From contig NW_006921539.1 of the NCBI RefSeq assembly GCF_000340215.1, forward strand, positions 1,994,507 through 2,058,506: a DNA stretch of 64,000 nucleotides, in the 5' to 3' direction. The translations under genes and the position numbers were made by a program. The DNA comes from Pseudocercospora fijiensis CIRAD86 (taxonomy: Eukaryota; Ascomycota; Dothideomycetes; Mycosphaerellales; Mycosphaerellaceae). Below, piece by piece: positions 1-9,116 of the stretch (positions are counted from its first letter, which is position 1; each line of letters opens with the position of its first letter). Under the pieces are notes generated by a model. That model was not told the origin of the DNA, made no database searches, and saw only the letters and a program-made list of their open reading frames with translations.

Positions 1-255
1 AAAGGCATCCGGAAGATCGTAAGCGTCTTTCAGACATTGCATCAATGCTTGTGGAGCGGCATTGGGAGGTTGTTTGGCTGCCACCTTGCCCATAGAAATA
101 AGCGATCCGAAGGCATAGCTGTGAGGAGGTCCCGGAAGTCCATTGACGAGAGTTCTATGAAAGTGTAGTCGCTGGAGGAATCGCAGGATGTACGCAGCCA
201 AGACAAGTCCAACGGCCCAGATCAGATGTGTTCCTGTCAGGGGTTGGAGCTGCAT
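1..255 (-). CDS. Cytochrome P450, N-terminal part (cut by window edge)
   Basis: The minus-strand frame from the ATG at 255 is open to base 1 (85 codons). Residues about 11-30 form a hydrophobic membrane anchor (WAVGLVLAAYILRFL) followed by basic and His residues. Residues 39-44 read GLPGPP, the proline-rich hinge after the anchor of microsomal class II P450s, and the next residues (HSYAFGSLISMGK) resemble the start of the P450 fold. By family knowledge this would be an ER-bound haem-thiolate monooxygenase using NADPH-P450 reductase. The I-helix, ExxR and Cys-ligand regions lie outside the window, so neither the CYP family nor the substrate can be named. It is transcribed away from the Snx4 gene, with which it shares a 560-bp upstream region. 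There is no RIP damage. The class call is fairly firm; whether the gene is intact cannot be seen. Confidence 0.72.
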   Translation of the reverse strand, partial: MQLQPLTGTHLIWAVGLVLAAYILRFLQRLHFHRTLVNGLPGPPHSYAFGSLISMGKVAAKQPPNAAPQALMQCLKDAYDLPDAF

Positions 256-815
256 GTCGAATAAGGCACGCGGCACTTGTGGGTTCTCTGGTAAAACGTG
301 TGCGCGAGAACTGCACGAAGTATAGGTACTCAGATAGACCTACGAGAGAAGATAATCGCAGACGACTTGACACAGCAGACAAGCATGACGAGCCGGAGGA
401 TTCGCTTCCGGGGTCCAGCATTGTCGTGTGGGCGGCACATGTGGTCTTGGCTGGCCGCCTAGTTCTGTACTTATGGGAATGTGAAGGCCAAGCTAGGTGA
501 ATGTTTCGACGCTGTAGCTACGAACGTGTCGAACTGAACTCGACGAGATCAGATAGGTTGCTGGAGTTCAGGCACTGGCCTGGCACTGCCACTGCCACTG
601 GATCTTCTGCGGTGTGGTGTGGTAGAAAGGCAAAGTTTCGCTTCTGACGTCAATAATTGTTGCCTTGGCCGTCGAGGCCGTTTGCTGCAGCGTGTCCAAC
701 CCAAGATTGCCACAACATGAGTGAATGCAAAAATAGCTGCGCGCTGGATGCATTCATGTGAAACAGAAGCACATGAAAGTCTGCGAGGTGAAGTGGTCTT
801 GCGAAGAATGCGAAG
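256..815. promoter_or_regulatory. Divergent intergenic region between P450 and Snx4
   Basis: This 560-bp gap separates two genes read in opposite directions, so it must hold both promoters. I see no open frame with coding character; the short frames here overlap one another on both strands. There is no clear TATA box. Base composition is like the neighbouring genes and free of RIP. Confidence 0.5.
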
Positions 816-819
816 ATGA
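808..819 (+). promoter_or_regulatory. Three-codon upstream ORF overlapping the Snx4 start
   Basis: An ATG at 808 opens a frame of three codons (Met-Arg-Arg) whose TGA stop at 817-819 overlaps the chosen Snx4 ATG (816-818) as ATGA. If the transcript starts upstream, ribosomes would meet this tiny frame first and could reach the main start only by leaky scanning or reinitiation. The mRNA start is not known from sequence. Confidence 0.35.
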
Positions 820-2588
820 CTGATGCCGCGCATCTTGGCGAGACAAGCAGGGGCGCGTCTGGTTCGTCATCACAGCTGCAGCTGCAGATCGGGGAGGACG
901 AGCTGCAGCATGTCTGGCGGTACCACAACGTAAACGATACCAACGATACCACTGCTACGACAATCTCAACATCGCCCGCAGACCACGAAAGTGCGTTATC
1001 GCCCTCCTCTCCATCCCACAGCATCACCATCGAGCTGTCTCCTCCTGCTTCTGCCCACGACCAGCTCTCCGACGTCGATTCCGACTTTGATATCATTGGA
1101 GGCGGCCAGCTCATCCCAGAGGCTTCGTACGACGGCATAGCAAGCAGCAACGAAGGCATCTTCCACGGCCTGAGTGCCAAAATACCCAAAGGGCTGCGAC
1201 TCAACAGCAGTCAGACAGAACGCCGCCGCTCTCGCGACTGGCCTGAACTGCCGGGTACCAGCACGATGGAGGCTGGGAGCAGCAACGATTATAACAGCCC
1301 AGAGTGGCAGCAAGCGGGCGAGAACGCCGACCCACAAGACCTGGCAGGTCCAGGTGCGCATGGCAGACTGGAGTGCAAAGTCAGCAGCCCTCAGAAGGAA
1401 GGCGAAGGCACCCCGAACCCATATGTTTCCTACCTGGTCACCACCGATACCGACTTCAAGTCCTTTGTGGAATCTCATATAACAGTTCGGCGACGCTACA
1501 CGGACTTTGTCTTTCTGTACCGCACGCTCAGCAAAGAGTATCCCCAGTGCGCAGTGCCGCCTCTCCCGGACAAGCATAACATGTCGTACGTACGAGGCGA
1601 TCGCTTTGGACCGGACTTCACGAACCGAAGAGCATATTCACTAAACCGATTTCTGAAGCGACTAACTCTACACCCCGTACTTCGGAGGGCGACGCTTCTG
1701 GCGCTCTTCTTAGAATCGAGCGACTGGAATGCGACCATGAAGAGCAGGCCGAACAGAGGCATGAGCGGGAGTGAAAGTGGAAGTGGTTCAGTGCTCGAAA
1801 GCTGGACTGATAGCTTTCTTAACGCCTTCACGAAGCCGCACAAGACCGATAAGCGATTTCAGGACGTCAACGAGCGCGCCTCGAAGCTCGACGATGATCT
1901 CGGCACTGTTAGCAAGACCGTCGCCCGCGTCGCGAAACGAGAAGGCGATCTGGAAGCCGACTACGGCGATCTTGCGACCCAATTCCAGAAGCTTGCCGCT
2001 CTCGAGCCAGGTGTCAACGACGAACTGACCAAGTTCGCAACGTCGGTGCATTCCACGAGCGAAGGTTGGAAAGACCTGAAAGACTTCACCGACCAGGACT
2101 ACCTGGGGTCGCTGAAAGATATGGAAGCATATATCACAGCGGTCAAGGCACTTCTCAAAACACGCGAACAGAAACAGCTAGACTTCGAAGGTCTGACAGA
2201 ATACCTGAACAAGGCCGCCCAAGAACGCGACACACTCGCATCGCACGGCTCCATCGGCGCTTCTGGCTTCTTGCGGCAGAAGATTGAGGATGTGCGCGGC
2301 GTCGACCACGAACAAGCAAGACGAGAACGACAGCGGAAACTCGAAGTCCAGATCTCAAGACTGACCACCGAAGTGGAGGCAGCCAAGAAGACAACCGAGG
2401 CCTTCGACGAAGAAGTGGTAAAAGAAGTAGCAGATTTTGAAAGGATTAAAGCGGTCGAGTTCAGGGACACGCTGGGTGGACTGGCAGAGGCCAACATCAA
2501 ATTCTTCCAAAACAATATTGCAATCTGGGAACGTTTTGTTCAAGACATGGAGAAAGGACAAGCTGCTGCTGCTAAGGCGTCAGGATAA
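816..2588 (+). CDS. snx4: Sorting nexin Snx4 / Atg24 (PX-BAR)
   Basis: A single exon of 590 codons. Residues 1-180 are low complexity (Ser/Asp/Glu rich), as in other filamentous-fungal Snx4 proteins. Residues about 184-304 form a PX domain with the phosphoinositide-binding RRRYTDF (225-231), PPLPDK (249-254) and an Arg-rich helix ending in FLESSDWN. Residues about 330-580 are a helical BAR-type region with the family-typical stretches KLDDDL, LEPGV, TDQDYL, REQKQLDFE, EDVRGVDHEQARRER and a C-terminal IWERFVQDME. Snx4 binds PI3P on endosomes, pairs with a second sorting nexin, and recycles SNAREs from endosomes to the Golgi; it also supports selective autophagy. The ATG at 816 was chosen because the frame is open from there and a short upstream ORF ends on it. 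It converges on the next gene (minus strand), with 737 bp between stops. Confidence 0.93.
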   Translation: MTDAAHLGETSRGASGSSSQLQLQIGEDELQHVWRYHNVNDTNDTTATTISTSPADHESALSPSSPSHSITIELSPPASAHDQLSDVDSDFDIIGGGQLIPEASYDGIASSNEGIFHGLSAKIPKGLRLNSSQTERRRSRDWPELPGTSTMEAGSSNDYNSPEWQQAGENADPQDLAGPGAHGRLECKVSSPQKEGEGTPNPYVSYLVTTDTDFKSFVESHITVRRRYTDFVFLYRTLSKEYPQCAVPPLPDKHNMSYVRGDRFGPDFTNRRAYSLNRFLKRLTLHPVLRRATLLALFLESSDWNATMKSRPNRGMSGSESGSGSVLESWTDSFLNAFTKPHKTDKRFQDVNERASKLDDDLGTVSKTVARVAKREGDLEADYGDLATQFQKLAALEPGVNDELTKFATSVHSTSEGWKDLKDFTDQDYLGSLKDMEAYITAVKALLKTREQKQLDFEGLTEYLNKAAQERDTLASHGSIGASGFLRQKIEDVRGVDHEQARRERQRKLEVQISRLTTEVEAAKKTTEAFDEEVVKEVADFERIKAVEFRDTLGGLAEANIKFFQNNIAIWERFVQDMEKGQAAAAKASG

Positions 2589-3325
2589 TGAACGGAGGGA
2601 GGAAAGTCTAGTAGGGCATCATCATGTCATGTTCATCATGCAACTTCCACCCCATGAAATGCAAATGCAGTGAAACAGTCACAGCCACTCACGTGCAAAA
2701 AATAGCAAATCTCACCACCCAACCAACCGCATCTATTCATATCTTGATCTCGCGTGTATCTTCTTCCCAAAGCTCTGGTGACTGGTCGACAAGACCACAA
2801 GCTAACGGATGTCCTCAATTCTAGACCGGAAGACCGGAAAGAGGCAAATGGCAAAAGTGGGAAACTTCTGAATTTTGCCCCTTCGCATGACCCGAATGAG
2901 AAATGGACGTTCTAGAACGAAACTTCCTGGTGCTTTGGACATGGGTATGGGTGGGTAAAATGTTTGTGCGGGTGCGGGAGAAACGACGGGATCGATCCTT
3001 GTTGCGTTGCGAGCTCTCCCTCTCTCACATCAACAAGACTGGATTTGGGAAAAATGCGAAACGAAAGATAATAATAAGAGGGGGAAAAATGCGGGAAGAT
3101 TTCTTTCTTTTTCATTTGAGGGATTTTTGTTTTCCTTTCTGTGAACACGCGTATTTGGCTATTTTGTCTGTTGGTGCTGTAAAGTATACGCAGCAAGCGA
3201 GCAAGCTATAATAATAAGAGACGACAGCAACAGGTCCTGATGAGTCCTCCCGTGCGTGATTTCTTGCCGAACTGGAACCAGCAATCGACCCACCATCATG
3301 CGACCGCCATTCCTACCGGATCGCA
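2589..3325. other. Convergent 3' intergenic region
   Basis: This stretch lies between the stops of two converging genes and should hold both 3' untranslated regions. It has A/T-rich runs, including two copies of a short AATAATAAGAG block near 3,070 and 3,210. I see no convincing gene or RNA. Confidence 0.5.
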
Positions 3326-4900
3326 TCATGCCTTCGCATTCTTCAACATCGCGCCATCATCATCCTGAGGAATCGTCCTCCTCTTGCTGCCTGTCTTCTG
3401 CTCCTGCTCAACCTTCACAAGCTCGTCACTTCGCGGAGGCGAAGAGATCGGTGAAGTGAAAACATTCGTGAGACCTCTGCGGACAGCTTTCTCCTGCTTC
3501 ATCGGCACAGCAGTGGCAGCGACTCTCTGCTTCCTAGTCTGTCTTGGTGCATCCACGTCAATGGAATCGTCCGCGAGGACATTAGCCTTGCGTTTCTTTC
3601 CTTTGCCGGCCGTGCCGAAGACTTCTCGGGCTTGAGTGTTGTCGTTCTGGAGGATTGTTCGACGCTTGGGCGGGACGAGGGTGTTCTCTTCTTGCTCGAT
3701 GGAGGGTTGGATGGCGACTTTACAGGCTGGTGGCTGGATTGGACTGCCTGAGACGATGTGATCCTTTGCTCTGTCCTGTGCGAGCATGGCTGGTACGTCC
3801 TCCTGGCTTGGTGTTGCTTCCACTTCCACCCAGCCTTTGCCCATGCGCCTGATCGGCTTCTGAGACTTGATGTCGAGAAGAGGAGTAGGAGCCGATGGCG
3901 CTTTGACTGCGGCCCTATTTGCTGCACGCGAAGCGCGTGCTGCCTTCGTCTGCTCCTTCCTGGCACGGGATGAGGTTCTGCCTTTCTTGTCTTTGGCAGT
4001 GTTGCGTGGAGCTTGCTTTTCGATCTCTGGAGCGTCATATTTCCTAGCTGCTGCCTTTTGGGATCTAACGATACGTGCGGCCTCGAGTGCTTCCACATGC
4101 TTTGCCTTGGACTGAGCTGAATTCTTCCTCTTCTGAGCCCTACTAGCTCTGGCCGGCGCCGCCTTATCAGTCGCTTGCCTGTCCTCAGGCTCATCGATGT
4201 CTTGGGGTGCTGCTGCGGCGTCAGGTTCAGCGGTGGCAGTCGCGTCCGGTAACACTGTGCCACTGGCAATACCCTCCTGAATAGCTCTCACCTTCTCAGT
4301 CAGCCTCTCATTTCTAATGTTGAGTTCTGCGGAAGCCTTTTCAAGCACAGCGATGGATTCCTCAATCTCCATCATCGTCGCATTTCCATTTTCCGCCTGC
4401 TGCGCCAAGTCATCAAGCCTCTGACTGATTTCCTCCCATCTAGCCTCATCAATGCGTCTTCCGAGTGTTCTCATGCTGTCGCGGTAGCTTCCCATAGCCG
4501 CCTCAACCTCCTTGACGCGCTTGTGCAGCGCGACTTCCTTCTCGGCTGCCTTCTTGCATTCGGCAGTCACGTCTTCGACATCGCGATCAATACGGGTGAC
4601 CTTCTCTGTGATGGCCTCGATTTGGGACTGAAGCTCTTGGAGCGACTTCATGACTTCCGTCTGCACCTTTTCAATGGCCTGGTTCTCGCGTGTGTCGTCA
4701 GCAAGAGATTGTACCTGCTTCGAGAGTTGGTCGACATCCTCCTTGTTCTTGTTCGCCGCGGCCGTAGTAGAGGTCTCGACTCTGTCAATAGCAGCTTCGA
4801 GCTTCTGCATGCGGTCGAGTAGCAGGCCATGTTCGCGCTTGAGTTGGTGTGCCCACAGAAGGGCGGTAGGGTCGGATGGCGGTGGTTGCTTGGGTGCCAT
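3326..4900 (-). CDS. Coiled-coil, probably nuclear protein of unknown function
   Basis: A single exon of 524 codons. The ATG at 4900 sits in a good context (gctgccATGGC). Residues about 15-215 are strongly heptad-like (Leu, Val, Ile, Glu, Lys and Gln at regular spacing), consistent with a long coiled coil in two or three segments. After about residue 215 the chain is Ala/Lys/Arg/Pro rich and probably disordered, with clusters of basic residues (for example KRKNSAQSKAK and GKGKKRKANV) that could serve as nuclear localisation signals, and acidic patches between. The architecture recalls kinetochore, spindle-pole or chromatin scaffold proteins, but I recognise no named family and assign none. 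It lies between Snx4 (convergent) and eIF4A (same strand, 551 bp upstream). No RIP or frame damage is visible. Confidence 0.72.
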   Translation of the reverse strand: MAPKQPPPSDPTALLWAHQLKREHGLLLDRMQKLEAAIDRVETSTTAAANKNKEDVDQLSKQVQSLADDTRENQAIEKVQTEVMKSLQELQSQIEAITEKVTRIDRDVEDVTAECKKAAEKEVALHKRVKEVEAAMGSYRDSMRTLGRRIDEARWEEISQRLDDLAQQAENGNATMMEIEESIAVLEKASAELNIRNERLTEKVRAIQEGIASGTVLPDATATAEPDAAAAPQDIDEPEDRQATDKAAPARASRAQKRKNSAQSKAKHVEALEAARIVRSQKAAARKYDAPEIEKQAPRNTAKDKKGRTSSRARKEQTKAARASRAANRAAVKAPSAPTPLLDIKSQKPIRRMGKGWVEVEATPSQEDVPAMLAQDRAKDHIVSGSPIQPPACKVAIQPSIEQEENTLVPPKRRTILQNDNTQAREVFGTAGKGKKRKANVLADDSIDVDAPRQTRKQRVAATAVPMKQEKAVRRGLTNVFTSPISSPPRSDELVKVEQEQKTGSKRRTIPQDDDGAMLKNAKA

Positions 4901-5451
4901 GGCAGCAATTTGGGCCTGACTGCTGTGTTGATGTACTGCCGATTACAAGGGCCGACGTACTCGAGTCGTCCGATTTCGAGAAGTTGTTAGTGTGAAGCGG
5001 GATTCGATCTGCAGCCGTTAAACGGTGACGTTTTGCCAAGCTTTCACATGTGCAAGTCACACAATTATGGCAGGAACGACCACTCTACTCGCACAACATG
5101 GGAAGGGGACATTTTGTACTGTTCAATTCATGTACGCAGCCTACGTACCAGGTCGCAATTCAACCTCAGCAAAAACAGCATTTTCAACGTAAGCATGAAA
5201 CTCCCATTCCCTCTAAAAACGCAGAGCAGTTTTGATGTGCATAAAGCATCGCGAACTCCCTCCTGATGATCATGATGCAAGTCATTCGCCATTGAGCGCT
5301 ATCTGGCGTACGGTCAATGCGCGCCGTCCGCGCGAAGCAGCGATGAGTGGGCTCTCAGATTCCGTGCAGTAGGTGGTGAGCGCCTCGCCAGCCCGACAGC
5401 CGTGTCTCGGCAGCGAACTGGAAGGCTCGTGTGGTGTTGTGATTTCTTCGT
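4901..5451. other. Intergenic: eIF4A 3' end and promoter of the coiled-coil gene
   Basis: Both flanking genes are on the minus strand, so this 551-bp stretch carries the eIF4A 3' UTR and the promoter of the downstream coiled-coil gene. The short plus-strand frames inside show no family resemblance. No repeat or RNA gene is seen. Confidence 0.5.
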
Positions 5452-6075
5452 TTAGATCAAGTCTATCATTCTCATTAGCATCTCATTCATCAGCTCGAGC
5501 TGGATGAACTCACCAGCCACGTTCATTGGCATCTCTTCGATTTGGGTGCTGTAGAACTGCTCGATCTCACGCATCATGCGCACGTCGTCGGCGGTGACGA
5601 AGTTGATGGCAACACCCTTACGTCCGAATCGGCCACCACGACCGATGCGGTGGATGTAGTTCTCACGGTTGGCTGGAAGGTCGTAGTTGATGACCAGGGA
5701 GACTTGCTGGACATCGATACCACGGGCGAGCAGATCAGTGGCGATGAGCACACGGGAAGAACCAGATCGGAACTCCTTCATGATCACGTCACGCTGGGCC
5801 TGGTCCATGTCGCCGTGCATGGCGGAGACAGTGAAGTCGCGGGCAGTAAGCTTGTCGGTGAGCCAGTCGACCTTTCTACGGGTGTTGCAGAAGATGACAG
5901 CCTGGGTGATGGTGACGGTCTCGTACAAGTCGGACAGGGTGTCGAGCTTCCAATCCTCCTTCTCGACAGCAATGTAGAACTGCTTGATACCTTCGAGGGT
6001 AAGCTCGTCCTTCTTGACCAGGATACGGACTGGGTCGCGCATGAACTTGGTGGTGACCTCGAGGACGTCCTGTGG

Positions 6076-6106
<31 letters not shown>

Positions 6107-6911
6107 GACTGTGGGAGCAGCTGGAAGATGTCGTAGATCTGCTCGGTGAAACCGCGAGACAACATCTCATCAGCCTCGTCGAGCACGAACATCTTCATGC
6201 TGTCAGTGCGGAGGACGCGACGCTGGATCATGTCGTGGACACGGCCTGGGGTGCCGACAACGACCTGTGGGCCGTCCTGGAGAGCCTTCATATCATCTCT
6301 TACGCTGGTACCACCAATGCAAGCGTGGCACTCAATCTGCATGAAGTCACCGATGGCGACAACAACCTTCTGGATCTGTTGGGCGAGCTCACGGGTTGGT
6401 GCGAGGATGAGCGCCTGGCAGGCCTTGATGTTTGGGTCGATCTTCTGGAGCACGGAGATGGAGAAAGTGGCAGTCTTGCCGGTACCCGACTGAGCCTGAG
6501 CAATGACATCGTTGCCTGCATTGTGTGTGAGATGCAGGCGAGCGCGACTGGAGAGGAGTGATATTTTGCTTACCCTTGATGACTGGCATGATAGCGCGCT
6601 GCTGGATAGCAGATGGGCGCTCGAAACCGTAGGCGTAGACTCCGCGGAGGAGCTCGCTCTTGAGGTTCATCGCATCGAAGGAGTCGGTGGTCTCGTCATA
6701 GTTGGACTCGATTTGACCTGCGGCGCACAAATTGTTATTACTGTCTGTCGGTGTGGCACGCTTGCCAAAATGCTGTTCATGTGTCCGCTGCGCTGCCCGC
6801 CTGCCCGCCCTGATTTTTATATGCTGCCACCACCGCTGCCGTTGCCGCCACATGGGGTAGGATCGCTCACTTACCAGCATCGATGTCCTCAAGGCCCTTG
6901 CTGTCTGCCAT
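5452..6911 (-). CDS. tif1: ATP-dependent RNA helicase eIF4A (four exons)
   Basis: Exons at 6911-6875, 6717-6574, 6515-5514 and 5462-5452 splice to 397 codons plus stop, the usual length of fungal eIF4A. The protein is the DEAD-box subunit of the eIF4F cap-binding complex and unwinds 5' UTR structure in the cytoplasm. Motifs in order: Q motif ([12 protein letters not shown]), Walker [33 protein letters not shown] and [10 protein letters not shown], ending [11 protein letters not shown]. Exon 1 is 37 nt and ends GCT G, joining GT CAA to give Gly-Gln. The last exon encodes only the end of Asp and Leu-Ile-stop. The 51-nt final intron lacks an in-frame stop, so an unspliced message would add 17 residues before the same Leu-Ile end. 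The gene diverges from the F-box/JmjC gene over 398 bp. No RIP damage. Confidence 0.95.
5463..5513 (-). other. eIF4A intron 3 (51 nt, in frame, no stop)
   Basis: Starts GTGAGT and ends ATAG, with a GCTAAT branch-like site about 15 nt before the acceptor. Its length is a multiple of three and it has no stop in the coding frame. Splicing restores the conserved eIF4A C-terminus VADLI. Confidence 0.88.
6516..6573 (-). other. eIF4A intron 2 (58 nt)
   Basis: Starts GTAAGC and ends TGCAG. Removal joins ATC AAG G to GC AAC GAT, giving Ile-Lys-Gly-Asn-Asp just before the Walker A motif, as in the family. Confidence 0.9.
6718..6874 (-). other. eIF4A intron 1 (157 nt)
   Basis: Starts GTAAGT and ends CGCAG. 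It follows only 37 nt of coding sequence and is about three times longer than the other introns here. It contains a CCGCTGCCGTTGCCGCC-like CG-rich tract, so it may carry promoter-proximal regulatory sequence. Confidence 0.85.
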
Positions 6912-7309
6912 GATTGCGAATCAGACACGGAGCTCACTGGCGCTGCGCAGTGAGCTGGAAAAGTGCGTGGGCGGGGGGTGGGCGGGGATCCTCGTGGACG
7001 CCGGCCGCAATTGGTTTGGTTGTACTGGAAGAACTAGATATCACTGACGGTCGGTAAGGACGGTCAGCTTCTAGTTTGTGCGGCGTGTGGTGTGTGTGTT
7101 GGATTTGTTGGATGGTGATTGAGGAAGTGCGGCGGCAGAAAGATTTCGTATTTTGACAGGGTGTGGGGCGGAAAAGACGCTCTGACCAGCTCGAAGTTTG
7201 AACTTGTGCCTAGCGGACTAGCGTGCCGGTCGAGGCAAACCAAATTTTTCCGAGTCTCTGCCTCACTTGCTGCTTCACACTTCATTCGCCAAGCAGTCCT
7301 CAGCTCACT
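6912..7309. promoter_or_regulatory. Bidirectional promoter of eIF4A and the F-box/JmjC gene
   Basis: The two start codons face away from each other across 398 bp. The eIF4A side has a G-rich run near 6,970-6,980, and the other side has pyrimidine-rich sequence before the ATG at 7310. No gene is seen inside. Confidence 0.5.
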
Positions 7310-8885
7310 ATGACTCTTCCACCTGATAGTGGCTACGATTCTGAGTTGGCCCTCGACTCATCCCGTAGACCGGTTAAACGAATGAGAGTTGGCGGCCACA
7401 ACAACAGAGATGACGAGAACAATACCTTCGTGAGGCGGCACCCGCTAGGTGTGAGGCCATCCGGAAATGCGCTTGTTGCAACACAAAACCTCAAAGACTC
7501 ATCTGGTCGCTTTGCCTTATTGCCAGACGAGCTACTGGCCTCTTGCCTCGACATCCTCCCGCCTCAGGATCTGCTTCGGCTCGGAGGCACGTGTCGGGCA
7601 CTTCACGCATTTACAAGAAACGAGGAATTGTGGCGCACGCTATTTGTTGAGTAGGTTATGCAACGTAGGACTCATAATTGCTCGGCATCATGCTGAGCAG
7701 CACGGTAGGTCATCTCCCCAAAACTTCTCTTGGCAAGGCACGTGGCGCTCGACATACCTTGGACAGCCTGCAAGTCAGGAGCCTAGAGTTGATTGCGGCA
7801 ATCTGTTTTCTGATGTTCTGTATCGCCCTTTCTTCTGCGCCCATGTACCGCTTCACCAGTACGCGCAGGGCATCCCGAAGCAGAATGAGATCGAACGATT
7901 TGGCGATCTCTCCTACGACGAGTTCGCAGCGGAATGGTACTGCCAGCCTTTTATCCTGACAGATCCTGTCAAGAAGTGGCCAGTCTACAAATCCTGGACG
8001 CTCGACCATTTGTTGAACAAATACTCAAACGTACCTTTCCGTGCTGAAGCCGTAGACTGGCCTCTTAAAACTTACATCCAGTACATGCAAAACAGCCGGG
8101 ACGAATCACCTTTATACCTCTTCGACCGCGCCTTCGCAGAAAAAATGAATCTGCACGTCTCCGACCAGCCCAGCGAAAAAGCAGATTACTGGCCCCCAAC
8201 ATGCTTCGGACCAGACCTCTTTAATCTCCTAGGCGATCAAAGACCAGATCATCGCTGGCTTATCGGAGGACCCGATCGCAGCGGCAGTACTTTCCACAAA
8301 GACCCCAACGCAACCAGCGCATGGAACGCAGTGATCAAGGGATCGAAGTACTGGATCATGTTCCCATCCTCACCCTCAATCCCGCCTCCACCTGGAGTTT
8401 ACGTCTCCGAAGACCAGAGCGAAGTCACGAGTCCTCTCAGTATTGCAGAATGGCTTCTCGGCTTCCACGCGGAGGCAAGAAGGACAGCAGGCTGCAAAGA
8501 AGGCATTTGTTATGAGGGAGAGGTGCTTTACGTGCCCTCAGGCTGGTACCACCTAGTCCTGAATCTAGAAACTAGCATCGCCATTACTCAGAACCTTGTG
8601 CCGCGAAGTAGACTTGGAGCTGTACTGCATTTCCTGAGAGACCAGAAGCAGAGTATCTCAGGTTTCAGAGATGATGTGCAAGATCCGTACGGTCTTTTCC
8701 TCGAACGTTTGCGAGAGCATGATCCGGCGCTTCTTGACGAGGGCTTGGCGGAGTTGGATCGATTGAGTAAGATTGGTAAGAACTGGGAGACGATCACGAA
8801 AGTTGATGAGGAGGACGGGGCTGAGCAGGGTGGTTTCTCGTTTGGGTTTGGAGGTGATGACGATGATGATGAAGAGATTCCATGA
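7310..8885 (+). CDS. F-box and JmjC-domain protein (JMJD6-like dioxygenase)
   Basis: Exons 7310-7650 and 7709-8885 give 505 residues. Residues about 67-112 are an F-box (FALLPDELLASCLDILPPQD... NEELWRTLFVE). Residues about 170-415 are a JmjC fold with HKD at 310-312 (Fe ligands His and Asp), K327 in GSKYWIMFP (likely 2-oxoglutarate contact) and the distal His395 in SGWYHLVLN. The C-terminus is acidic (DDDDDEE). The set matches JMJD6-like Fe(II)/2OG oxygenases that hydroxylate or demethylate protein substrates; the F-box suggests coupling to an SCF ubiquitin ligase. The substrate is unknown. The start was taken at 7310 because the upstream in-frame codon at 7223 is GTG. The splice restores Glu114 and places F-box and JmjC in one frame. 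It converges on the lipase gene. Confidence 0.86.
7651..7708 (+). other. Intron of the F-box/JmjC gene (58 nt)
   Basis: Starts GTAGGT and ends GGTAG. It joins GTT GA to G TCA TCT, giving Val-Glu-Ser-Ser. Unspliced, the first exon frame hits a TAG directly after the F-box. Alternative acceptors (GAG at 7697, CAG at 7700) do not fit the phase. Confidence 0.8.
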
Positions 8886-9116
8886 GATGTAGTCGCTCAA
8901 AGTGTTGTCGGCAATTATGCTCAGTGCTGTAGATTACGCGCCATCTACTAGTATGTGACACATCCCAGCATGAATCGATGCAATATTTGAAAGGAATTGT
9001 GACCGAAGCCCACAAAATCGCAATGCAAGGTCTTTCACAACCCCTGTTCATTTCGCCTGTATACTTTTGCATTACATCATAAGGTCGTAGATGTCTAAAT
9101 GTCGTACTGCATATCG
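8886..9116. other. Convergent 3' intergenic region
   Basis: These 231 bp lie between the stops of the JmjC gene and the lipase gene and should hold both 3' UTRs. No other feature is seen. Confidence 0.5.

Noticed and set aside
996..1577. 193-codon minus-strand frame
   Set aside because: Antisense of the Snx4 gene in its low-complexity and PX region.
3499..4269. 256-codon minus-strand frame
   Set aside because: Out-of-frame shadow of the 524-codon coiled-coil gene, low complexity and with no family resemblance.
5542..6561. 339-codon plus-strand open frame
   Set aside because: It is the antisense of eIF4A exon 3; the minus strand has every DEAD-box motif and a normal C-terminus.
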